Positions 51,521 to 61,603 of a stretch of 64,000 nt of DNA are shown one piece after another. The notes beneath the pieces are model-generated. The model saw only the letters and a program-made list of their open reading frames with translations. It was not told the DNA's origin and made no database searches. Made by a program: the position numbers and the translations under genes. Every line of letters begins with the position of its first letter. Positions within the stretch are counted from its first letter, which is position 1. This stretch comes from Undaria pinnatifida. Its lineage: Eukaryota > Sar > Phaeophyceae > Laminariales > Alariaceae. The stretch lies in the NCBI GenBank assembly GCA_012845835.1, contig JABAKD010000023.1, forward strand, positions 22,507,108 to 22,571,107. The letters are read 5' to 3'.

Positions 51521-52232
51521 ATGTATCCTTTTATCAAGTGAATTTTTCTAATATTGTATGCATCTTTCATACGAGTATATTTATCGGTTGAGTCAACACA
51601 TATTAGATGCATCTTTCATACGAGTATATATTACTGTTTATAATTTTCCCCTCCCTACGCATGATTTCACACAGGAACTCTGCATATGCTACGACCCAAC
51701 GCACACGTTCGACCACCTCCGCGACGGGTGCACTGGCCAGATCGAGGACGGCCAGCTCGTGGTCAAGGGGTGGGCCAACGCCGACATTCCGGAGCCGTTG
51801 CACCTGCGTTGCGCTAAGCGTCTCTGGGCGAAGAAGGTACGCAGTCATCGTAGATTTCCATCATGCCGCCTTCCGTCTGTTGTGTAGGTCTGGCTCTTTT
51901 CTTTATAACATATGATCACACTCCTTATTTTTCCTGTGTTGCGCTCTTCCCCATGTTCGTCTTGACAGCGCCAAGAGCTCGTGAACGAGAAGAAGTTCCT
52001 GCGCAAGACGGGAGCCTCCGCGGAAAGTGAGGCGAAGAACCCCTCTGCCTTGGTCCCCTCCGACTTCGCCGACTTTCGAAGATCCAAAAGGTTAGTCGTT
52101 TACCATCTCATATTTGGCTTTCATTAGCCCTGATACTGGCTTATATTAGCCCTGATACTGGCTTTTCATAGCCCTGATTATTGTCATTCCAACACCGAGT
52201 TTTGGTGACCCACTTTACGTTGCATCCCGCTT

Positions 52233-52988
52233 TTGATGCCAACCCACCTACCTGACCACTTACCTACTGATAACTTTGAAGTTCAAACTCAGTCACGCCA
52301 TGAAGTTACGCCTGCTGTAACACGATCTAGAAGCGCGTGTGCTGTTACACAAGATGATCCCCATAGACCTGCTTCCAACTCTACTGAAACCTCTGAAAGC
52401 CAATCTCAGCCACGCCACGCAGTTACGCCTGCTGTCACACGATCCAGATGTGCATGTCCTGTCAGACGAGCTTCTACAAGCGCATGTGCTGTTACACGAG
52501 ATAAACCCCATAGACCACCTTCCAACTCAACTGAACCCTCTGATAGCCAATCTCAGCAACGCCATGAAGTTACGCCTGCTGTCACACGATCCAGAAGTGC
52601 TTGTGCTGTAAGGCGAACTTCCAACACACATGATACCTCTGAACGCCACAGAAAAACTAACGTTGCAGCTAGACGAGCTTCCAAAGCTCGCCGCCGCCGC
52701 GCTGCACGTACGGCCATTCTCGCAGCTAGACGTTTACGTACCCAACCAACACGTCAAGCTGATGACGATTCAGCAATAATTCGCGATCATTTTACACGCA
52801 TGCGAGCTCCTCGCCACCCGACCCTTCCACCTCCTGCCTCCAACGCTCCTCTTATTTCCCCGAAAAGTATTCAAGAGTTCAACTCAATGACCCATATTCC
52901 AGACTCTAATATTTTCGAAAACACCGTTTTTACACACGAAGATAACTACGTTTGCCCGCACTGCGGCGCAATGTTGTGGAAAGAATAA
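52233..52988 (+). CDS. N-terminal part of Helitron Rep protein, copy 3, ended by a nonsense codon
   Basis: A 251-residue frame, nearly identical to that of copy 2: three repeats with RHEVTPAVTRSRSACAV, an Arg/Ala-rich basic region, and CPHCGAMLWKE. It stops at TAA 52986-52988 where copy 2 has GAA. The frame is otherwise open past the stop and directly continues as NKYNCCKNGEYATHPLRPIP and the Rep domain, so the original gene was continuous. The two copies have different single lesions within about 10 codons of the same position. Confidence 0.8.
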   Translation: MMPTHLPDHLPTDNFEVQTQSRHEVTPAVTRSRSACAVTQDDPHRPASNSTETSESQSQPRHAVTPAVTRSRCACPVRRASTSACAVTRDKPHRPPSNSTEPSDSQSQQRHEVTPAVTRSRSACAVRRTSNTHDTSERHRKTNVAARRASKARRRRAARTAILAARRLRTQPTRQADDDSAIIRDHFTRMRAPRHPTLPPPASNAPLISPKSIQEFNSMTHIPDSNIFENTVFTHEDNYVCPHCGAMLWKE

Positions 52989-54509
52989 CGAAAAAATAAA
53001 TACAACTGTTGCAAAAACGGCGAATATGCGACACACCCTTTACGACCTATTCCTGCTGATGTATGGGATATATTTTACTCTTCGGAATTCAGTCGCAATC
53101 AACGAAGGTATAACTCTCTGTTCTCTTTCATCGCCCTCGGGGCAGGCGGAATGGACAAAAGAACATGGACCAACCCACCCCCTCCTTCAATGCTTACTAT
53201 GCATGGCAAAGCGTACCATCGAATTTTCGACCTCCAAGAGCAGTACGAAAACCTAACTGTTGGCAACACTGCTCGCCTTTATATATATGACTCCGATTTT
53301 ACTCAGCAATCTCAGTCCACACGAATGAATCACAATATTGCGACGTCTTTAAGAAACTACATTACTGGCAACATCCCATGGGCTCATCAGTACAAAGCTG
53401 CTGTTGACACTGTCATTAATTCACCAAACGTCACTTCTGGACCTGCCTTCATAGAGTTCGCAGACGTTAGCAGAGCCAACGATGGACCGGTTATAGGACA
53501 ACCGGTGGCTGCACCCGAAATAGCAGCTTTACTATACCCTTTAGGTCAACGATGCACTTCTACAACACAACCTATTGTTACCTACCCAAAAGACAGCCCA
53601 GATTCTAAACCACGTTTCTTACCCTTATGGAGCAGCGCTATTGAGCCCCTTCAATTCCCGTTCCTCTTCTGTAAAGGAGAGAGTGGCTGGAGTAAGGGCC
53701 ATAAATCTGAAGTTCCGCCTTACAAATCACGAACCATGAATCGCTCGAACACGAAGCATGTTCCATTTCTGTTCTATTGCCGCCAGCGTCTGTTGTGCGA
53801 ACCAGTTTTTAAAACTAATAGCCGCATTGCCCAGGAATGGAGTTGTTCCATGTATTCCCGTTTTGAAGAAGACACACTTACGTTCGTCGAGCGTGACGCC
53901 ATGCAGCAGCGACTGTCGACGTATCGATCCGTTAAAGAATCAACAGCGGCGGACATGCCCGGAAATTTACTGCCAGCGAGTTTTCATGGCTCTCCACTTA
54001 AAAGGAAGAAAAACACAGAAGACGCCCTCGCCGTCGTCAACCGCAAAGGAAAGCCGCATGTCATGTTAACCGTAACTTGCAATCCATTGTGGAGCGAAAT
54101 TGTTGATAATCTCGAACCTAATCAAAGTGCTTCCGATCGCCCGGACCTGTGCTGCCGTGTTTTCAAAATCAAGCTTGGTGAAATTATGAAAGAACTCAAA
54201 AGTGGCAACGTTTTCGGGCCATACGACTACCATATGTATACCATAGAGTTCCAGAAGCGCGGTCTCCCCCATGCACACATTGTCGCCCGATTCAAGGGAG
54301 ATGGTCCTAACACGCCGGACTTAATGGATTCTTGGGTGTGGGCTCAGCTGCCCTCTGCCAGTATAGCGGAAGGCCGCCTACGAGAAAAAGTTCTCAAGTT
54401 CATGGTTCACCGGCATTGCGGCGCAAACAATCCCAATTCTCCATGTATGGAAACTAACCGCCAATCTCGAAGAAAGTACTGCAACAAAATACTACCCTCA
54501 GCCCTTTAG
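52989..54509 (+). pseudogene. Helitron Rep domain (HUH endonuclease), copy 3
   Basis: The frame from the nonsense codon to 54509 holds the Helitron-like N domain: LYIYDSDF near 53275, then SSAIEPLQFPFLFCKGESGW, LPASFHGSPL, KPHVMLTVTCNPLW, and the HUH metal-binding block EFQKRGLPHAHIVARF at about 54245-54290. This domain nicks and joins single DNA strands during rolling-circle-type transposition. One extra A in CAACAAAATA near 54487-54490 shifts the frame; the correct reading continues as YYPQPFRSTATVNEKSG in the next block. The stop at 54509 results from that shift. Confidence 0.85.
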
Positions 54510-57500
54510 AAGCACCGCTACAGTTAACGAGAAATCCGGTCGTGCAGAGTATAAACGAACAGATAACGGCGACACCGCCACTATTCGTCAGAAAGTTGAA
54601 GATGTTTGGAAAGATGTCACCATCGATAACCAATTGATTGTCCCATATAATCCTTATCTGCTTCTGAAGTTTGACTGCCATATATGTGTCGACGTTGTCA
54701 CCGCGGCTTCTTGTGTTAAGTGTCTTTTCAAGTATGTGACCAAGGGTGCTGATATGGCGAAAGCAAGAATATCTGGGATATCTAGTGAAGTCGAACAATA
54801 CCGTCAAAATCGATATATTTCTGCCGCCGAGGCAAACTGGAGACTTCTTGGTTTCGATCTGCTTAATCGTGCGCCTGCCGTTACTCTTCTCTTCGCCCAC
54901 CTTGAGGGCGAAAACCACGTCGTTTTCACACCAACTGATACGCATGAACAACGCCAACACATCGCTGAAGAAGCCGTTTCAGACCTTATGAGATATTTCA
55001 AGAGACCGATTCCTTCTATTTTTACCCCACTTTCTATGCTAGATTATTATGAATCTTACGTCGTTACCAAAAAGAAAAAAGACCACCCCATCCCATCTGC
55101 TCCCCCACCTGGCTCATGGTTGGACGGTTACGGCAACGTCGTCTCCGAAAGACAATCACCCCATGTGTGCCGCATTAAGTTTCAAACCCCCGCTGTTGGT
55201 GATCTCTTCTACCTCCGCCTCCTGCTTCATAAATGGTTTGGTAGATCCTTCCTCGAACTCCGTACCGTACGAAACCCGGAAGGACAACCCATCCAGCATC
55301 CGAATTTCCATGACGCCGCCAGAGCACGCGGTTCAATCTCCGGCGAAGAAGAGTACTTCATTTGCATGGAAGAAGCCATTTCCTTCCAAATGCCACATCA
55401 ATTGCGCGGTTTTTTTGTCACCCTGATTTTAGACGGCGGTCCTGCGCCGAAGTTATGGACTGATTACCAAGATGACCTCATCGAAGACCTGACTCGTCGC
55501 TTCGACAGGGAAGAAGCTTCACAGGAAGCCTTGCGATTGATAGACATTAAATTACAGCTACATGGCAAGACCAATGAACAGCTCGGTCTTCCGTCCGCCA
55601 CACATCGCCAAACCGAATACCAGCGAATGAAATCTTCTTTTGATGCTGACGAACAAACCTCTTACGCAGACGTCCACGAACCTCTACTCACCTCTGAACA
55701 GCTTCGCGTTTACACCGCTGTAATAGACGCCGTGAAGCAGCGCCACCCGAAAGCCTTCATGATAGATGCCCCAGCAGGCACGGGTAAAACGTTCACCGAA
55801 AAAGTAATTGCTTCCCGTTTAAGGGGTGAGGGGTACACTGTCATTGCTGTCGCGTCGACAGGAATTGCAGCCCTTCAGCTACCTGGTGGCTGGACGGCGC
55901 ACTCCATGTTCAAACTTCCCCTCAACGAGTACGTTGTCCCTGGAGCTATGTGCAACATCAACAGCGAAACGCAGAGAGCCGAGCTTATTAAGAAATGCGA
56001 TGTCATCATCTTTGATGAAACTCCCATGACCCATAAATACTGCATCGAAGCCCTCGACATTACATTACGTGACCTTATGCGCAACTCCTCCATCTTCGGA
56101 GGTAAGACTATCATCTTCTCTGGTGACTTCCGCCAAATAGGACCCATTGTCCAATTCGGATCGGCTGCCGATACGGTCGAGGCGTCCATTATCTCTAGCT
56201 ACTTATGGCGTGATATCACTCGCGTACGCCTCACTATCTCACAGCGTGACAGGGACGACGCTGCTTATGCTTCTTTTGTTCGCGCTGTCGGTGAAAACCG
56301 CCAACCAAGCGTGCGATTTCCGGACGGCGCGGACCTCATGCCCCTTTCAAACTCCCACGACGTCTCCTCTACCGACCACTTCACCCTTCAACACACCACT
56401 GACTTCGATACGTTAGCCAAATTTGTTTATCCTGATCCCGATGCTGATACCCGCTTACTTCACGATCGTGCCTTATTGGCCACAACCAACTCTTCTATCG
56501 ACGCATCAAATGATCACATCACCGACAAACGTCCCGGAAGCTCCGCTACCTTTTATAGTTCTGACACATTAGTAAAGGACGATTCTAACACCAACACCGC
56601 CTTCGCCTCGCCTGAACACCTTAACAGTCTCAACGTCCAAGGTGTTCCCCCTCATCAGCTTCATCTCAAATTTGACGCCCTTGCTATGATCACCAGAAAC
56701 CTCAATTTTTCCGAGGGCCTCGTCAATGGCCAAAAAGTCGTTCTCAGAGGCATTTCTCCTAACTCTCGCGTTATCCAGGTAGAACTACTCACTCCGAACA
56801 AACCAATCGTCCTCATTCCTCGCATTTTGATTCACGCGCAGGTCGGCAGAAACGGTGTAACTTTCCAACGCGTACAATTTCCTTTGCGAATTGCATACTC
56901 CCTCACTATCAATAAATCTCAAGGTCAAACACTTACCCGTATAGGTCTAGACCTTCGAAGTGATGTTTTCGCCCATGGGCAACTCTATGTTGCCCTCAGC
57001 CGTGCTCAAAATAGGCATTCTGTCATGTGCCTCATTTCCCCATCTCATGTTCTCAACGGCATTCTTCATGGTGCGAACGTTGTCTATGACCCTTTTGTAG
57101 AAGCTGCTACTGGAATTGTTCGCCAATTTCCACCCTTACCCCCCTTTTTACCCCCTTCGTCTTTTCATCCACCATCATTACCGCCTACGCCTTCATGGTC
57201 TATTTGCCACGAAATTGGGGACGGATCTTGCGGATTTCGTGCTCTCGCACGTGCTCTTCTTGGTGACGCTAACCTTCACTCCCAGATTCGACAAGAAATT
57301 GTTCAGTACCTCGATGCTAACCGTCACATTCATACATTTCAAGCAGCAATATTTACATCTGGCATTGGCATTGAAAACTTGCCCATTCTCGGTGAGCCCC
57401 CATGTCTTTACCAATCGTACGACCACTACCTTGAGCTCATGTCCAATCCTGCAACCTACATGGGACACCCTGAGATAATCGCTGCTCAGCTAAAGTACGG

Positions 57501-57669
57501 CAGGACAGTGCACGTTTCTTTCGCTGGATCGCCCCTGCCCATCGTGCCAATTGCCTACACCGACACCATCCACCTACTCTTCAACCCAATATCCAAACAT
57601 TACGACTCGCTAACTATTACCTTCCCACCATCCGTTGCACTCGCCAATCCTCTTCCAACAGGTGCCTAA
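54491..57669 (+). pseudogene. Helitron Rep C-terminus, Pif1-type helicase and OTU protease, copy 3
   Basis: Open to the stop at 57669 (1011 residues from the ATG at 54634). The Rep tyrosine block reads ASCVKCLFKYVTKG at about 54705-54745. The family usually has two tyrosines (KYLFKY); here the first is cysteine (residue 30 from that ATG) and the second is kept (Tyr34). The Pif1-like helicase follows with Walker A DAPAGTGKT at about 55764, Walker B VIIFDET at about 56000 (DET and not DEA/DES), SGDFRQIGPI, and motifs V-VI SLTINKSQGQT and YVALSRAQ near 56910-57010. The OTU domain follows: GDGSCGFRALARALLGD with the catalytic cysteine at about 57225, and SKHYDSL with the histidine at about 57595. 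The stretch between helicase and OTU is proline-rich. Confidence 0.88.
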
Positions 57670-59370
57670 GTGCTCCCTACATCGGTGTCCTCCCAACATG
57701 TGCTCGCTACTTCGGTGTGCTACCGACATGACTTCTCTCTCTACCCTTCGCCTTCCACACTCGGCCCTGTAGCTGGCGATTACTTTTGTAATCCAGTCTT
57801 CATTTACATGGGCGTGCTTCCTACACGACACCCCGCCCTTTCCTTCGCCCTCCGCGCTCGGGCGTATCGACCTTGAGGATTGCCTTCAGCATCCTTATAT
57901 ATGTACATCGTTATTAGTGGTAGGCGGTGTCAGTGTTCCACTTCGTGTGTTTACACCGTCGTCTTTGTTGCGTAGAGTTTGACTCCTTCCTCCTCGACAT
58001 TTTAGGTTTATTGTCTTCACTTCCTTTGTGTTCAGTACTCATGTTTCCGTAAGTAGCCCTTTCATTTTTTTGTGGTGCAGTCCGGTTTGACCTGTTTTTG
58101 CCCGCTGCCGCTTCCCTTAGTTCTGTTGTGTTACGCGGTTGGAAATAGTGTTTCATTCATGCCGTCGTGCACATTGTGTTATTTATCGGATGTACAGCTG
58201 TTCTTGCTGTCGTGCTAGTTGTGCGTTTTTCTCTGGAACCCTTCCCATCCAGTTGTTCTTTGCTCCGTTGCTCGTCGCATCCTTCGTCATCGGTTGCCGC
58301 CTTGACACATTTGCTTCCTTCCCTCCGTTATACTCCAAGCGTAGCCAGTTGTCATTAGTGTGGGCTGGATGATATGCTTTTCGTCCATCCAATACAGCTT
58401 TTCTTGCTGTCTTCCTCGTTGTACCTTTTTCAGTACAACCCTTTACGTGCAGTTTTACGTTGCTCCGTACCTTTTCACACCCATCAAACTCGGTTGCGGC
58501 CCTGTCGTCTTCCCCCCCTTCCGTGGATTTTAGTCCGAGTCCGACCGGTTCGTTTGATGGTGTTGTGTCTAGTGGTTCTTACAATCAGCTTTTCATGCTT
58601 TCGTCCTAGTTGTGCGTTTTCTGCCTCCCTAGGTTCTAGTCTAGCAAGTTGTCATTAGTCTAGCAAGTTCTCATTAGGATCGTTGAACATTTTAGTCTAA
58701 GTCTAGCCAGTTGTCTTTAGTGTCGCTTCAACGTTCTTGCCTCGGGTGCTTGCGTTGCTCCGAAGCTCTGGACGTTCATCTAAGTTTTGCCAGTTGTCAT
58801 TAGTGTGGCTTGAAGATTTTAGTTTCTAGACAGTTGTCATTAGTGTGGGTTGAACGTTGTTGTCTCAGGTGTTTCAAAACACACAGCTTTTCTTCATGCT
58901 GTCGCGCAAGCTTTGCGTTCCCGGTAATGCTTTCCATTCCGTTGTTCAGTGTTGCCAGCTTGCCGTGATTTCAGTTTCATCCTTCAAGTTGTGCCCCCCC
59001 CTTGCATGATTTTTTTTTGCTGGAGCATTCTGCTTGCGTCATTCCTTCTTAGCGATGCCTTCCGCATTTCTCTCTTCGTGCGGTTTCAAGGGGGCTCTCC
59101 TTCACGTTAATGCAATAAATATTTATTCCCATATTCTTCTCCCTTCACTGGGTTCCATTATTTGCCAATCGCTTCCTTCTCGGTGATGCCTTTCCTCAAA
59201 CGCTCATCACCTCATTGTCATGCGTGCCTTAGATTTTCAGTTCCGTACATTTGACGACCGGCGCCGGGCGGGCATTTTGTCGGCGCCGACCGCTGTCGTC
59301 ATTGCGGGGGCACGCCTCAGCTATTTATTGCTTTGTTTATGATACGCACCATACGTAGTATATGAATTAA
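57670..59370. other. 3' non-coding part of Helitron copy 3
   Basis: Same sequence as 46449-48160. It has no coding frame but recurrent CAGTTGTCATTAGTGTGG motifs between about 58345 and 58850. The terminal 100 bases (AACAAACTTCGTCTAACTCT to the hairpin) are shared by all four Helitron copies. Confidence 0.7.
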
Positions 59371-59469
59371 CAAACTTCGTCTAACTCTTGGCATTACTTC
59401 TTACCCTCTCAATATTTACTATCCTGCGCTGCGACCGGCGGCCGTCCAGGCCGCCGGCGTAGCCCCTTG

Positions 59470-60595
59470 TATATATATATATTAGTGCGCTTATCACATA
59501 TGCACATCCTTACGTCTGCGGATATCTCCCGCCTCTGACCGCCTTTCCGCGCGGTTTCTTCGCTGAGGCGTGCCCCCGCCTCGCCTGCAACCACCGGCTC
59601 AGCTGATCCGCCCGCTTGGCGCCGTAGCGCGCGCGCGAGGCCTCGACGTCGAGATCTACGACGAGATCTCCGAAAAATCGTGCCCTGTGAGACGTTTGGT
59701 GCGTATTCTGCACACAGGGATAATGTCTTCGCGTTATTTCTTCGGTACGTGTTCTCTGACCTCCGACACACGGGGGGGGGTCGATTACCTGGCCGGCGTC
59801 GCCATTGTAAAGGCCACTAAGCGAGGTTTGTGCTAGGATCTGGGGAAGAAAAGTTCGTAATCCCCGAGAACATATGCCACCCAGGCGTAGTGGAGAACTG
59901 CGAACTCTCAATATTTTTGAACCTCCGGTAGTCTACAGCAGCACGCATACATATACATGATATACAGCAGTAGCTGAAGCTATGATGAGCCTGCAGCATC
60001 ACGAAGCTACAAATGGTATATGCACAGCAGCATCACGAAGCTACAAATGGTACATGCACAGCAGAATCACGAAGCTACAAATGGTATATGCACAGCAGCA
60101 GCTAGGCGTCGTGGAGAACTGCGAACTCTCAATATTTTTGAACCCCCGGTAGTCTATACGGCAGCACGTACATGTACATGATGTACAGCAGTAGTAGCTG
60201 AAGCTATGATGAGCCTGCAGTATGACGAAGCTACAAATGGTATATGCACAGCAGCATCACGAAGCTACAAATGGTATATGCACAGCAGCATGACGAAGCT
60301 ACAAATGGTATATGCACAGCAGCAGCTGTGGCCGCGCCTTCCTGCGTAGCAACGCAGAGCGTCACCCAGCTGGGGTGAACCGCCATGCTCTCCCATAATT
60401 TCCAGTTTGCCTTCTCGCATTGTTCCGCCGCACACGGGAAATCGGGAAAAATTTGTCGGCATTTTCCCTTTCCAGTATCTCCCATATATGAATTAACAAA
60501 CTTCGTTTAACTCTTGGCATTACTTCTTACCCTCTTAATATTTACTATCCTGCGCTGCGACCGGCGGGCGTCCAGGCCGCCGGCGTAGCCCCTTG
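59470..60595 (+). mobile_element. Non-autonomous Helitron2-like element, copy 4 (about 1.1 kb)
   Basis: It follows copy 3 after a short TA run and has the layout of copy 1 throughout, including the duplicated minisatellite block and the segment CGTCACCCAGCTGGGGTGAA that the long copies lack. It ends in the hairpin and CCCCTTG at 60595. The hairpin stem has one mismatch (GGCGGGC). No coding sequence. Confidence 0.85.
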
Positions 60596-61214
60596 TATAT
60601 ACTCATCTAGTCGTACTTGTACTGCCTTTCAAACAAGCACCTCAAACGCCGGGTTTGTGACGGCTGTGACAGGCATGATCACACGACATGGTATGTATGT
60701 GTCCATGTGCCATCTCGACATAGAAATGGTGGGCCAGAAATGGCAGGTGGGACAACAGAAAATGTACGAACGACAATAATAGTGCCGGTACCTTAAAACT
60801 AGCACCAAACTACCGTTTAGTTTATATCATATGCTTGCTCATCTAAAGTTTCCAGATCTCACGGTTGATTGACAGCCAGCCGTGGTTCCCTCAATGACGG
60901 AAGTTGTGGGCTGAAGTTGTACTGTAAATGGGTGCCGAAAGCTAGCTGTAAGGCAGCTATTTGGCACGTGTTCCTCTTTTCCCCCACACGTCCAAGATGA
61001 GTTCGACAAAATATTCGATCTCACAGCTGGAGTCAATTTAAATTTTTATAATAAAATTAGTCTAGAATGTGACTGCAGTGCACTGCCTTGTGTTTAACTA
61101 TTTTTATAGATGCTGGCTTGATGCAGACACAGCAGCATCGACTCTACCGTGTTTATCCCTAGATGCACGCAGAGGCACAATAATAGCATTTTGAGCTTGG
61201 CAACGGTGACTAGT
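60596..61214. other. Flank of the Helitron array, no gene seen
   Basis: Unique AT-rich sequence. At about 60985-61045 lies a fragment of the 235-bp insertion family (GATCTCACAGCTGGAGT with ATTTTTATAATA). The antisense frame at 60839-61036 has no recognisable content. Confidence 0.55.
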
Positions 61215-61595
61215 AGTGGGCAAAAAATGTTCGGTCGGGAACCCTCGGTCGAAAATGTTTTGGACGATTTCTCGACGAAAAAAAAAAAAATCCCATCCTA
61301 AAGAAAAAATCCATCCTAAAGTGGAAGATTGGGTCGCAGACGCAATCTGGATTTTGTTGGAAAGTGAGAATTGAGATGTTCTTCCATGATTGGTTATCGT
61401 GACGTATTGCACCGAGGACACAGTCAACCTTTGAGCAGTCTCCTCCTTGCTGCTGTTGTGGGAGTATACAATACGTACAGCAGAAAACAGGGTAAAATAA
61501 AAGTTTAGGATGGATTTTTTCTTTAGGATGGGATTTTTTTTTTTTCGTCGAGAAATCGTCAAAAACATTTCCGACCGAACATTTTTTCGCCCACT
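61215..61595. mobile_element. MITE with about 100-bp terminal inverted repeats
   Basis: The left end AGTGGGCAAAAAATGTTCGG and the right end (opposite strand AGTGGGCGAAAAAATGTTCG) remain complementary for about 100 bases, including TTTCTCGACG, a run of 13 A and two CCATCCTAAA copies. The left arm contains an extra GGGAACCCTC segment. The interior is about 190 bases and non-coding. No clear target duplication was found, so the superfamily is open. Confidence 0.75.
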
Positions 61596-61603
61596 TCTTA
61601 GTC

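Larger units (their letters stand above)
48886..52090 (+). pseudogene. Captured exon-intron block in Helitron copy 3
   Basis: The same four exons as in copy 2: about 48886-49107, 50036-50119, 51675-51836 and 51969-52090, with the same splice sites and lengths (84, 162 and 122 bases for the last three). Encoded residues are almost identical, with for example GNKLDG against GKKLDG. The second intron is enlarged here by poly-C-rich decayed repeats and an inverted pair of the small insertion (50220-51520). Purifying constraint cannot be judged from two copies. The product is unknown. Confidence 0.65.
48252..59469 (+). mobile_element. Full-length Helitron2-type element, copy 3 (about 11.2 kb)
   Basis: TA-rich start and AGTTCGCTTATCAC at 48273; hairpin GGCGGCC-GTCCA-GGCCGCC and CCCCTTG at 59469. 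The element holds the 5' GC-rich block, captured exon-intron block, N-terminal Rep frame, Rep (HUH)-Pif1 helicase and C-terminal OTU protease, and 1.8 kb of 3' non-coding DNA. The OTU domain and TA-rich target put it with Helitron2/proto-Helentron elements. The Rep-helicase gene has a nonsense codon (52986) and a frameshift (near 54490), so even this copy is probably inactive. Confidence 0.88.
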
